Part shown: positions 55,564 to 63,998 of the stretch, piece by piece | Numbering within the stretch: position 1 is the stretch's first letter | How the letters are laid out: every line of letters begins with the position of its first letter | From: Bradyrhizobium sp. | GTDB taxonomy: Bacteria; Pseudomonadota; Alphaproteobacteria; Rhizobiales; Xanthobacteraceae | Reading direction: 5' to 3' | Length of the DNA: 64,000 nt | Assembly (NCBI RefSeq): GCF_004799405.1 | Contig: NZ_SSMW01000002.1 | Coordinates: 124,001 to 188,000 of the forward strand | The notes under the pieces: generated by a model | Database searches by the model: none | The model's input: only the letters and a program-made list of their open reading frames with translations | What the model was told of the DNA's origin: nothing | Program-made: the position numbers and the translations under genes

Positions 55564-56916
55564 ATGGTGAAGAATACTCCGACGCTCGCGACGCTGGCCG
55601 CCGACCTCGAAGCCGGCCGCACCAGCGCCCGCCGGTTGGTCGATCAGTGCCTTGCCAGAATAGCCGATGCCTCGGGCGAGGGCCAGCGGGCGTTCATCCA
55701 TGTCGATGCTGAAGCCGCGATCGAGGCCGCCGAAGCCATGGACCGGCTGCGCGAGGTGAGGGCGGCGCCGTCGCCGTTCGCCGGCATTCCGGTTTCGATC
55801 AAGGACCTGTTCGACATCAAGGGACAGGTCACGCGCGCCGGCTCGCGGGCGCTGGAGGATTCGGCGCCGGCGGAAACCGACGCGACCGTGGTGGCGCGGC
55901 TGCGCCGGGCCGGCTTCATCGTGATCGGCCGCACCAACATGACAGAGTTCGCCTATTCCGGGATCGGCATCAATCCGCATTTCGGCACGCCAAAAAGCGT
56001 CTGGAATCGCAACGTCGGCCATGTGCCCGGCGGATCGTCGTCGGGTGCGGCAGTGTCAGTTGCCGACGGCATGGCACACGGTGCGCTCGGCACCGATACC
56101 GGCGGCTCGTGCCGGATTCCGGCGGCCTATAACGGCATCGTCGGTTTTAAGCCGACGCAGCGGCGCGTCCCGCTTGACGGCGGCGTGCCGCTGTCGTTTT
56201 CGCTCGACAGTTTCGGTCCGCTGGCGCGCACCGTCGGGTGCTGCGCGGTGCTCGATTCCGTACTGGCCGACGAGCCGTTGATTCCGCTGCAGCCGCGCTC
56301 CATCAAAGGCATGCGGCTGGCGGTGCCGACCACGCTGGCGCTCGACGATCTCGACGACACGGTGGCAAAGACCTTCCAGCGCGCCCTGGAGACGCTGGCC
56401 CGCGAGGGCGCGTCGATCGAGCGGATCGCGGTGCCGGAATTTCTCGACGTCATACAGATGAACGCCAAGGGCGGCTTTGCCGCGGCCGAAAGTTATGCCT
56501 GGCATCGCTATCTGATCGCCAGCAAGGGAGACGTCTACGATCCCCGGGTGTCGGTGCGTATCCTGCGCGGCGAAAAGATGAGCGCGGCGGATTATATCGA
56601 TCTACTCGGCGAGCGGCGCTCGCTGATTGCGCGCATGGAAAGACGCACCGCGCCCTATGACGCGCTGGTGATGCCGACCACCGCCAACACGCCGCCGCGG
56701 ATCGCTGATCTCGCCGACGACGCCGCTTTCACCAAGGCGAACCTGCTGTCGCTGCGCAATTGCGCGCTGGTCAACCTGTTCGACGGTTGTGCGATCTCGC
56801 TGCCCGCGCATCGCGAAGGCGAAGCGCCGGTCGGGCTGATGCTGGCCGCATCGGCCGGATCGGACCGCCGCATCTTTGAACTTGCCGCCGGCATGGAGGC
56901 CGCCATCCGTGTTTGA
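55564..56916 (+). CDS. Amidase (amidase signature family)
   Basis: A 450-residue amidase-signature enzyme with the triad K80 (SIKDLF), S158 (GGSSSG) and S182 (TGGSCR). It is only loosely similar to the amidase at 5187. It would cleave an amide, releasing ammonia or an amine, in the pathway of the preceding transporter and AtuA genes. GGAG at 55553-55556 lies seven bases from ATG 55564 and partly within a short inverted repeat. Confidence 0.93.
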   Translation: MVKNTPTLATLAADLEAGRTSARRLVDQCLARIADASGEGQRAFIHVDAEAAIEAAEAMDRLREVRAAPSPFAGIPVSIKDLFDIKGQVTRAGSRALEDSAPAETDATVVARLRRAGFIVIGRTNMTEFAYSGIGINPHFGTPKSVWNRNVGHVPGGSSSGAAVSVADGMAHGALGTDTGGSCRIPAAYNGIVGFKPTQRRVPLDGGVPLSFSLDSFGPLARTVGCCAVLDSVLADEPLIPLQPRSIKGMRLAVPTTLALDDLDDTVAKTFQRALETLAREGASIERIAVPEFLDVIQMNAKGGFAAAESYAWHRYLIASKGDVYDPRVSVRILRGEKMSAADYIDLLGERRSLIARMERRTAPYDALVMPTTANTPPRIADLADDAAFTKANLLSLRNCALVNLFDGCAISLPAHREGEAPVGLMLAASAGSDRRIFELAAGMEAAIRV

Positions 56917-57595
56917 CCTTGCATTCACCGTCGACGCCCAGGACACCACGACGCCACTGACGCTGGCGATCGATCAGGCCGTGATCGCCGGATGGACCGG
57001 CCGCGATCCGGTCGCCCGCGACAAGCACATCGCCGAGCTGGAGGCGATCGGCATCGCGCGGCCCGCGACCACGCCGATCTATTACCGCGTCTCGGCCCGA
57101 CGGCTGACGACGGACGACAGCATCGAAGTCAGTGGCGGGAATTCCAGCGGCGAGGTCGAATTCGTCCTGATCGGCTGGCAGGGCCGCATCTTCGTCGGCC
57201 TCGGTTCCGATCACACCGATCGCAAGGTTGAAACCTACAGCATCACGGTTTCGAAGCAGATGTGCGACAAGGTGATGGCGCCGGTGCTGTGGGAACTTGA
57301 AGAAGTCATCGATCACTGGGACCGGATGATCCTGCGTGCCTTTGCAACGATCGGCGGCGCGCGCGTGCTGTACCAGGAAGGCGCGCTCGACAGCATGCTT
57401 GCTGTTGCGGAACTGGTGCGGGGCGCCTTCGGCGACAAAGGACTGCCCGACGGTTGCGCGATGTTCGGCGGCACCTTCGCGGCGAAGGGCGGCATCCGCC
57501 CCGCCAGCCGGTTCGAGTATGAACTCGAAGACCCTGTTCTCAAGCGCGTGATCAGGCATGCCTATGACGTGATTGAGTTGCCGGTATTGGGCTGA
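56909..57595 (+). CDS. DUF2848 family protein (FAH-like fold)
   Basis: A 228-residue DUF2848 protein. Visible family segments are the early IAGWTGRD followed by KHIAELEAIGI, then YRVSAR, an EVEFVLIGW strand, GLGSDHTDR and a final MFGGTFAAKGG. The fold is related to fumarylacetoacetate hydrolase; no member has a settled function. The GTG start at 56909 has GGAGG at 56895-56899 and overlaps the amidase stop by eight bases. As the last gene of the operon it probably acts after the amidase. Confidence 0.88.
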   Translation: MFDLAFTVDAQDTTTPLTLAIDQAVIAGWTGRDPVARDKHIAELEAIGIARPATTPIYYRVSARRLTTDDSIEVSGGNSSGEVEFVLIGWQGRIFVGLGSDHTDRKVETYSITVSKQMCDKVMAPVLWELEEVIDHWDRMILRAFATIGGARVLYQEGALDSMLAVAELVRGAFGDKGLPDGCAMFGGTFAAKGGIRPASRFEYELEDPVLKRVIRHAYDVIELPVLG

Positions 57596-57620
57596 AGGCT
57601 AGCCGCAGCAATAGTCTGCT

Positions 57621-57774
57621 CCCTCTCCCGCTTGCGGGGGAGGGCTGGGTGGGGGTCTCTCGGCGGCACCAGTGCAAGCGGAGAGAGTTCCCCTCACCCG
57701 CCGCGCTCTGGCGAGTGCCGTAGCCGAAGCTTCGCTTCGGCGTTCTTATTCAAGGACGGCCGCCAGAGGCGGCC
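57621..57774. repeat. Three hairpins between DUF2848 and 2OG oxygenase genes
   Basis: Arms CCCTCTCCCGC/GCGGGGGAGGG (57621-57631, 57634-57644; one G-T pair), GCCGAAGC/GCTTCGGC (57723-57730, 57734-57741; perfect) and GGCCGCC/GGCGGCC (57758-57764, 57768-57774; perfect). They occupy most of the 260-base gap between the genes; nothing else is evident there. Confidence 0.65.
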
Positions 57775-57855
57775 TATGCTCCCCCGCAAGCGGAAGAGGT
57801 CAAGGCTCTCCGGAAATCGGGTGGCGTGAACTCGTCGCGCCTGTAAGCTTACCGC

Positions 57856-58602
57856 ATGAAACCTGCAGCCAATCACATTGTTCATCCCGCGCCCTCCGGC
57901 ATCGCCGACCGCGTCGAAGCCATCGACTGGACCCAGGCCAGCGCCGATCTCGATGCGCAGGGTTGCGCCGTCTTGAAAGGCCTGCTTTCGCCCGACGAAT
58001 GCCGCGAGCTGTCAGCCCTCTATCCGGACGACGGCAAGTTCCGCAGCCGCGTGGTGATGGGACGCCACGGCTTCGGGCGCGGCGAGTACAAATATTTCTC
58101 CTATCCGTTGCCCGACCTGGTCGCGGAACTGCGCCCCTTGCTGTACGCGCAGCTCTACAACGTGGCCAATCGCTGGAACGAGGCCATGGGCATCGAGATC
58201 CGTTACCCCAAAAGCCATGATGCGTTCCTCAGGCGGTGCCATGCCGCTGGTCAGGTCAGGCCGGCCCCGCTGCTGCTGCAGTACGGCGCCGGCGACTACA
58301 ACTGCCTGCATCAGGACCTCTACGGCGAGCATGTGTTCCCGCTGCAGGTCGCGATCCTGCTGTCGCAACCGGGACGCGATTTCACCGGCGGCGAATTCGT
58401 GCTGACCGAGCAGCGGCCGCGGATGCAGTCGCGTCCCGAAGTGGTTCCGCTCGCGCAGGGCGACGCGGTGGCTTTTGCTGTGCATGTCAGGCCGATGCAG
58501 GGGACGCGCGGATTCTACCGGGTTAATCTGCGCCATGGCGTCAGCCGGCTCCGCTCCGGCCGCCGCCATACCATCGGGGTGATCTTTCACGACGCGAAAT
58601 GA
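57856..58602 (+). CDS. 2OG-Fe(II) oxygenase
   Basis: A 248-residue 2-oxoglutarate/iron oxygenase. The iron triad is H152, D154 (LHQDLYG) and H227 (RHGVS), and the 2OG arginine is R236 or R237 ten residues later. Proteins of this type are often labelled prolyl-hydroxylase-like, but the substrate is unknown. It is encoded six bases before AlkB on the same strand, which suggests a repair- or damage-related hydroxylase. GC-rich leader with no clear ribosome site; ATG 57856 is the first plausible start. Confidence 0.9.
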   Translation: MKPAANHIVHPAPSGIADRVEAIDWTQASADLDAQGCAVLKGLLSPDECRELSALYPDDGKFRSRVVMGRHGFGRGEYKYFSYPLPDLVAELRPLLYAQLYNVANRWNEAMGIEIRYPKSHDAFLRRCHAAGQVRPAPLLLQYGAGDYNCLHQDLYGEHVFPLQVAILLSQPGRDFTGGEFVLTEQRPRMQSRPEVVPLAQGDAVAFAVHVRPMQGTRGFYRVNLRHGVSRLRSGRRHTIGVIFHDAK

Positions 58603-58608
58603 GTTCAC

Positions 58609-59262
58609 TTGACGGCCGATCTATTTGAAAGCATTGCCGATAGATGCCCGTCACGGCAGGCGATGGCGGAAGGCGCGGTGCTGTTGCGCGGTTTCGCGCG
58701 ATCGTTCGAAACCGACGTGATCGCTGACATCGGCGCGATCGTCGCGCAGGCGCCGTTTCGGCACATGGTAACGCCGGGCGGTCATTCGATGTCGGTGGCG
58801 ATGACGAATTGCGGCGGCGCGGGCTGGGTCACCGACCGCACCGGCTATCGTTACGACGCCAACGATCCCGCAGCAGGAAAGCCGTGGCCGGCCATGCCGG
58901 CATCGTTCCGCGCATTGGCCGGACTGGCGGCGGCGGAAGCGGGCTTTGCGGACTTTTCACCGGATGCGTGCCTGATCAACCGCTACCAGCCGGGTGCACG
59001 GATGTCGCTGCACCAGGACAGGGATGAGCGCGATCTCGGCGCACCGATCGTCTCGGTGTCGCTGGGTTTGCCGGCGATCTTCCTGTTCGGCGGCCTAAAG
59101 CGCAGCGACAAGCCGCAGCGTTACCGGCTGGAGCATGGCGACATCGCGGTATGGGGCGGTCCGGCGCGGCTTAACTTTCACGGTGTCGCCCCGCTGGCGG
59201 ACGGCGAACATGTCCTGATGGGCCGGCAACGCATCAACCTGACCTTCCGCAAGGCGCGGTGA
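58609..59262 (+). CDS. alkB: AlkB DNA/RNA oxidative demethylase
   Basis: A 217-residue AlkB. Iron ligands are H135, D137 and H191, and the signature RxNxTxR is R208-N210-T212-R214, each four positions later than in the E. coli protein. It removes 1-methyladenine and 3-methylcytosine by oxidation. The TTG start at 58609 is supported by N-terminal similarity to E. coli AlkB (DLF, then AVLLRGFA), not by a strong ribosome site. It follows the 2OG oxygenase by six bases. Confidence 0.95.
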   Translation: MTADLFESIADRCPSRQAMAEGAVLLRGFARSFETDVIADIGAIVAQAPFRHMVTPGGHSMSVAMTNCGGAGWVTDRTGYRYDANDPAAGKPWPAMPASFRALAGLAAAEAGFADFSPDACLINRYQPGARMSLHQDRDERDLGAPIVSVSLGLPAIFLFGGLKRSDKPQRYRLEHGDIAVWGGPARLNFHGVAPLADGEHVLMGRQRINLTFRKAR

Positions 59263-59283
59263 ACTTCTCTCTCCCGCAAGACA

Positions 59284-59301
59284 GAAAGGCGCCCGCCTTT
59301 C
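59284..59301. terminator. 8-bp GAAAGGCG hairpin after alkB
   Basis: Perfect arms GAAAGGCG (59284-59291) and CGCCTTTC (59294-59301) with a two-base loop, 22 bases after the alkB stop and before the MFS gene. No T-run follows, so termination is only a possibility. Confidence 0.4.
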
Positions 59302-59347
59302 CATCGAAGCATTCCCTGGTTTATGCTGCGCGGGCCGAGGACGTGAC

Positions 59348-60577
59348 ATGAGCAAAACCCTGGTTGAAACCGTCGATACAAGCGCTGCCAATCGCACCGG
59401 CGTGTATCTTGCCGTGCTGCAGCTGGTGTTCACGCTGGGCTGGACCACTTATTTGATCTATCTGCCGAAGCTTGCCGCGGAAGTCGGGATCGCGCCGTCT
59501 TCGGTCATTCTCGTGCTGATGCTGGATCAGGCGATCTTCACCCTCACCGATACCGCGATGGGCATCGCCGCCGACAGGATCGCGCCCTTTGTCGGCCGGC
59601 TCGGCGTGTTCGTCGGGGCCGTGACCGCGCTTTCATGCGCGGCCTTTGTCGCGCTGCCGTTTGTAGCCGGCACCGGACCCGGCGCCCAAGTCTGGTTCAT
59701 CGCGTTGATCGTGATCTGGGCCGTCACCTCGTCGGCGTTGCGCGCCCCGCCGCTGACGTTGCTTGGAAAACACCGCGCCAAGCCACAGATCCCGTTCCTG
59801 TCGGCGCTGGCGATGCTCGGTTACGGACTGGCCGGGGCGGTATCGCCCTATCTCGGCGTCGTCTTGCGCGATCAGGACGCGCGGATTCCCTTTGTGATTT
59901 CCAGCGTGGTGCTGCTGCTGACTGCGCTGGGGTTGTCCAGGGTCGAGCGTCTTGCACAGCAGTCCCCGGGCAAGCCGGCCGAAGCTGCGCCACGGCTCGG
60001 CCGGGTGCCGGTGATTTTCATTGCATCGATGGTCATTCTTGCACTGGGGTACCAGTTGCATTTCAGCATCAACAGCGCGCCGTTTTATCTGCGTTTCGCC
60101 AAGCCGGCCGATCTGCAATGGCTGATGCCGGTGTTCTGGATCGGTTTCAATATTGCGATGTTCCCGGCCAGCGTCATCACCCGGCGCCGCGGCGGCCTGA
60201 TCGTGATGGGCGCGGCCGGCCTGCTCGGCGCGCTGGCCGTGGTCGGCGCGGAGCTCGCCGGCAGCCTCAATCTTCTGATCGTCACGCAATTCATCGCGGG
60301 TGCCGCCTGGGGCTGCATGCTGATGAGCGCAATCGCGGCGGCTCTGGCGATCGGGGACAGTGGCGCCGAAGGCAAGGTGCTTGGGCTGGTGTTTTCCGCG
60401 CTGGCGCTGGCGACCTTTGCGCGGATGGCGGCGGTCGCCGGCGGACTGCAGAAGCTGCCGGAATATGCCCCGCTGCTGCGGTGGACGCCGGTGGCGTGCT
60501 GGGCGGTCGCAGGCGCTGGCCTGTTGGTGATCGCCGCGTCGCGGGCGCAGCAAAGCATGCAAGCGCGCCCGCTTTGA
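59348..60577 (+). CDS. MFS transporter
   Basis: A 409-residue major facilitator protein with about 12 hydrophobic segments. The first half has TAMGIAADRIAPFVGRLG, a loop 2-3-like motif. It may import a sugar, alcohol or acid, or export a drug; the sequence does not decide. GAGGA lies six bases before ATG 59348. It converges on the ThDP enzyme gene with three bases between. Confidence 0.88.
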   Translation: MSKTLVETVDTSAANRTGVYLAVLQLVFTLGWTTYLIYLPKLAAEVGIAPSSVILVLMLDQAIFTLTDTAMGIAADRIAPFVGRLGVFVGAVTALSCAAFVALPFVAGTGPGAQVWFIALIVIWAVTSSALRAPPLTLLGKHRAKPQIPFLSALAMLGYGLAGAVSPYLGVVLRDQDARIPFVISSVVLLLTALGLSRVERLAQQSPGKPAEAAPRLGRVPVIFIASMVILALGYQLHFSINSAPFYLRFAKPADLQWLMPVFWIGFNIAMFPASVITRRRGGLIVMGAAGLLGALAVVGAELAGSLNLLIVTQFIAGAAWGCMLMSAIAAALAIGDSGAEGKVLGLVFSALALATFARMAAVAGGLQKLPEYAPLLRWTPVACWAVAGAGLLVIAASRAQQSMQARPL

Positions 60578-60580
60578 CGG

Positions 60581-62206
60581 CTACGGCTTCGGCGGATGAA
60601 TGAACGCCCAGGGGCTCACTTCCGAATCCGTCGGCACGTCGATCGCGATCACATAGGGGCCGCCGTGTGCCAGCGCCTTTTCCAGCGCCGGGCGAAAGGT
60701 CTCGGGCGATTTCACGTTGGCCGCGGCGACGCCGAAGGATTCCGCGAGCTTGACGAAATCCGGATTGACGAGGTCGGATGCCACCACGCGGCCGTCGAAA
60801 CGTTCACGCTGGTCGCGCCGCACATTGCCATAGGCGTTGTTGTTGAAGATCAGCGTCACCACGCCGATGTTGAACTGCACCGCGGTGGCCAATTCCTGCA
60901 CGCCGAACATGAAGCCGCCGTCTCCCGTGATGGCGACCACCGGCCTGCCGGGGTTGGCGACCTTGGCGCCAAGGGCGGTCGGAAAGCCAGATCCGAGCGT
61001 GCCCTGGTAGCCTGAGGTGATGAAGGTGCGCGGTTCATAAATCGGAAAACCGTACCAGGAGGCAAAACCGACCTGCGACAATTCATCGGTCACGATCGCA
61101 TTCGCGGGCAGCACCGCGCGCAGGATGTTGAGATAGGCCATCTGGGGCTGGATCCGCTGTATCTGCTTTAGCGCTTCCGCCGAGGCGTCACGGATCGCGG
61201 CACGGCGGCCTTTGGTCTTGGCGTAACCGGACTTGCGCACCGCGGCGAGCAGGTCGCGGGTGCCGGCCTTCGCATCGGCAATGATGGCGGTGTCGGGTGT
61301 GAACCGCCGCATTTCAGAGGCGTCGATATCGATGCGGATCGATTTCAGCCCGTCGGGGCGAAACGGCCAGCGCGACATGGTCGGCAATTCCAGCCGCGTG
61401 CCGATGCCGATCATCAGGTCGGTGTGCGGCCACAGCCTGTAAGCCGCAGCCATCGTCAGCCCGAGTTCATGGGCGTTGCTGACGATGCCGCGGCCGCTGC
61501 GGAACGCCACCACCGCCGCGTCGATCATCTCCGCCAGTTCCAGGATTTCATCGGCGGCATGAATGGCGCCGCTGCCGACGAAAATCATCGGCGTCTTGCT
61601 GGCGACAACCATTGCGGCGGCGGCCTTGACGCGTTCGGTGTCCGGCTGCGGCGCCGGGAAGGGGTCGAACGGTTTTGAAGCGGCGACGTCGGTCCGCTGG
61701 GTGAACACGTCCCACGGCATTTCCAGCGCGGCCGGACCGCGCCGTCCCGACAGCATCTCCTGAAACGCGCGCGACACCAGGGCCGGTGCGGCATCGGGAT
61801 ATTCGATGCGGTCGGCCCATTTGACGAAACTGCGCAAAGTCGCCAGTTGATCCGGCATCTCGTGCAGATGGCCGCGGCCCTTGCCGAGGAACTGGGTCGG
61901 CACCTGTCCGGTCAAACACAGCACCGGTTCGTTCGCGCCGAACGCGGTCAGCATCGCCGCACCCGCATTCAATACGCCCGGGCCCGGCACCACGCTGAAC
62001 ACGCCGGGCCGCCCGGTGGATCGCGCATAGCCATAGGCCATGTAGCCGCAGGCCTGCTCGTGGCGCGCGCCGATCACCTTCAACTGCGCCTGATGAAAGG
62101 CGTCGAACAATCCATAGATCTGCGCGCCGGGCAACCCGAACACGGTATCGACGCCGTGCGCGACCAGCCCGTTGACGATTGCCTCGCCGCCCGAAGTTGC
62201 AGCCAT
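60581..62206 (-). CDS. Thiamine-diphosphate enzyme, acetolactate synthase-like
   Basis: A 541-residue ThDP enzyme with the usual three domains. The catalytic glutamate is in RHEQACGYMA near 50, and the ThDP site is GDGGFMFG followed by NNNAYG near 435-465. It looks like a catabolic acetolactate synthase, benzoylformate decarboxylase or oxalyl-CoA-type relative rather than the IlvB of biosynthesis, since no IlvN-type regulatory gene follows. ATG 62206 has GGA nearby; a TTG at 62218 is less likely. It is downstream of the FAH gene on the same strand. Confidence 0.9.
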   Translation of the reverse strand: MAATSGGEAIVNGLVAHGVDTVFGLPGAQIYGLFDAFHQAQLKVIGARHEQACGYMAYGYARSTGRPGVFSVVPGPGVLNAGAAMLTAFGANEPVLCLTGQVPTQFLGKGRGHLHEMPDQLATLRSFVKWADRIEYPDAAPALVSRAFQEMLSGRRGPAALEMPWDVFTQRTDVAASKPFDPFPAPQPDTERVKAAAAMVVASKTPMIFVGSGAIHAADEILELAEMIDAAVVAFRSGRGIVSNAHELGLTMAAAYRLWPHTDLMIGIGTRLELPTMSRWPFRPDGLKSIRIDIDASEMRRFTPDTAIIADAKAGTRDLLAAVRKSGYAKTKGRRAAIRDASAEALKQIQRIQPQMAYLNILRAVLPANAIVTDELSQVGFASWYGFPIYEPRTFITSGYQGTLGSGFPTALGAKVANPGRPVVAITGDGGFMFGVQELATAVQFNIGVVTLIFNNNAYGNVRRDQRERFDGRVVASDLVNPDFVKLAESFGVAAANVKSPETFRPALEKALAHGGPYVIAIDVPTDSEVSPWAFIHPPKP

Positions 62207-62234
62207 CAGCTGTTCCAATCCTTCACAGACACAA

Positions 62235-63104
62235 TCACACTTCGTCGATCACACCGTTGCGAAGCACGCCGATGTTCTCGGCCTCGACCTCGATGACATC
62301 GCCGGGCTTGAGATAGCACGGCGGCTCGAACCGCGCGCCGGCGCCCGTCGGCGTTCCCGTGACGATGACGTCGCCGGGCACCAGCGTGGTGAAGGTCGAG
62401 ATGTAGTTGATGAGATAGCGGAAGCCGAATATCAGGCGGCTGGTGCGGTCTTGCTGGCGCAACTCGCCGTTGACATGGGTGGTGAGGCGGATATCGGCAA
62501 TCTGCGCCTCATCAGTATAGGGTACGATCCAGGGTCCGAGACTGCCGGTCGATTCGAAATTCTTGCCCTGGGTGACGTTGAATTTGGCATGCCGGACCCA
62601 GTCGCGGATGGTGCCTTCATTGCACAGCGTGACCGCGGCGATGTGATCGAGTGCGTTGCTTTCGGGGATGTGGCGGCCGGGCTTGCCGATCACCAGGACC
62701 ACTTCGCCCTCATAGTCGAGTTGCGCCGAGGCGCGCGGGCGAACCAGCGGCGTCAGGTGACCGACGAACGAGCGCGGCGTGCGCAGGAACATGCTGGGAT
62801 ATTTCGGCGCGTCCTGGCCGTCTTTATATTCGGCATTGCGATCGGGATAGTTGACGCCGATGCAGATGATCTTTTCCGGCGCGGGTATCGGCGGCAGCCA
62901 GGTGATGGCGTCCAGCGCATGGTCCGGCGAACGCCGCGCCGCATCCTCGAACAGTTTCAGCAGCGCGCCGGCGGCGATGGCCTCGCGCAGCGTCGGATAG
63001 TCCTTGCCGAAGCGCGCGGTTAGGTCGACCATCCCGCCGTCGACGACCGCGCCGTATCGGGTGGTTCCGTTGAAGGAGTAGGTAGCAAGGCGCGGAGGAG
63101 CCAT
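62235..63104 (-). CDS. Fumarylacetoacetate hydrolase family protein
   Basis: A 289-residue FAH-family enzyme. The metal-binding acids are in DYEGEVVLVIG and the earlier GVNYPDRNAEY, with the family's GDVIVTGTPTGAG loop near 250. Such enzymes hydrolyse or hydrate 2,4-diketo- or 2-hydroxy-dienoic acids at the end of aromatic or amino-acid pathways. It lies between the ThDP enzyme and the binding protein, all on one strand with gaps of 28 and 22 bases, so they form a small operon of unknown substrate. Confidence 0.92.
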   Translation of the reverse strand: MAPPRLATYSFNGTTRYGAVVDGGMVDLTARFGKDYPTLREAIAAGALLKLFEDAARRSPDHALDAITWLPPIPAPEKIICIGVNYPDRNAEYKDGQDAPKYPSMFLRTPRSFVGHLTPLVRPRASAQLDYEGEVVLVIGKPGRHIPESNALDHIAAVTLCNEGTIRDWVRHAKFNVTQGKNFESTGSLGPWIVPYTDEAQIADIRLTTHVNGELRQQDRTSRLIFGFRYLINYISTFTTLVPGDVIVTGTPTGAGARFEPPCYLKPGDVIEVEAENIGVLRNGVIDEV

Positions 63105-63126
63105 TTGATATCCAATTAACCTTGTC

Positions 63127-63861
63127 TCAGCCGGGGTTCATGCCCTTGGCCCTGATTACAGCAGTGGCGGCGGGGCTGGTCAGAAAATCGATGAACGCTT
63201 TGGCGGCATCCGCCTGTTGGCTGTCCGTGGCGACGGCGGCGGCAAAAACCAGTTCCTGCTGCAATTCGCCGGGGAATGAACCGGCGAGTTCGACGCCCGG
63301 CGCCATCAGCACATTGACCAGAAACACCCCAAGCTCGGCATCGCCTTTAGCGACAGCTTCCGCAATCGCCGTGGTCGAGGTCTGCGCCCTGGTCTTGGCC
63401 TTCATCGCCTCGCCGATGCCGAGACGGTCGAACACGCTGGAAACATAAGCGCCGGCGGCGCTGGCCGGCAGGTAGGCGATGGACCTGGCGTCGAGCAGTG
63501 TCCTTTTTAGCGCATCCGGCGTGCTGACATCGGGCTTGGACGCGCCCGCGCGCACCGCGACCCCATACCCGACGCGCGCGATGTTGACGGTGGGGCCGAA
63601 GCGGGCCCTGGCGGCGGCGTCCCTGAAGACATCGATGGGAACCACGCCGAGGTCGAACGGCGCGCTAGTGACCTGCTTGATCAGATTGGGAGTGGAATCG
63701 AAATGGATTGCAAGCTTGTGGCCGGAGCCGCGCTCGAACTGAGGGCCGAGTTCGTTCAACACGCCGGTCATCGAGCCGCCGGCCAATACCTTGAGTTCGG
63801 CGGCGTTCATGCCGGCGACCGATGGCAGTGCAACCGCCAGTCCGAGCAAAAGCATTTTCAT
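63127..63861 (-). CDS. Periplasmic substrate-binding protein (molybdate-ABC-like)
   Basis: A 244-residue protein with a Sec signal (MLLLGLAVAL; cleavage probably near residue 20) and a type II periplasmic-binding fold similar to ModA: ELKVLAGGSMTGVLNELGPQFERGSG at the mature N-terminus. No ABC permease or ATPase is in view, so it may be an orphan sensor or a binding protein for a distant transporter. ATG 63861 is favoured; the frame upstream of it overlaps the stop of the next gene. Confidence 0.85.
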   Translation of the reverse strand: MKMLLLGLAVALPSVAGMNAAELKVLAGGSMTGVLNELGPQFERGSGHKLAIHFDSTPNLIKQVTSAPFDLGVVPIDVFRDAAARARFGPTVNIARVGYGVAVRAGASKPDVSTPDALKRTLLDARSIAYLPASAAGAYVSSVFDRLGIGEAMKAKTRAQTSTTAIAEAVAKGDAELGVFLVNVLMAPGVELAGSFPGELQQELVFAAAVATDSQQADAAKAFIDFLTSPAATAVIRAKGMNPG

Positions 63862-63875
63862 GCGACCCCGCCGCC

Positions 63876-63998
63876 CTAATCCGCGACCGTGACATCGGCG
63901 ACGAACAGCGGATCGCGTATCTTCTGTCCGGGAAACGGCGAGCCCTGCTCGAACCAGGAGCGCGGCGCGGGCGCGCCCCACAGCGTTTGCCGCCGCGG
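63876..63998 (-). CDS. C-terminal end of a truncated gene at the window edge
   Basis: The last 40 codons and TAG stop of a gene running off the right edge. The visible tail is basic then acidic (LWGAPAPRSWFEQGSPFPGQ, ending VADVTVAD). It ends 14 bases before the binding-protein start and is on the same strand, so both are likely in one transcript. I cannot assign a family from the tail. Confidence 0.6.
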   Translation of the reverse strand, partial: PRRQTLWGAPAPRSWFEQGSPFPGQKIRDPLFVADVTVAD

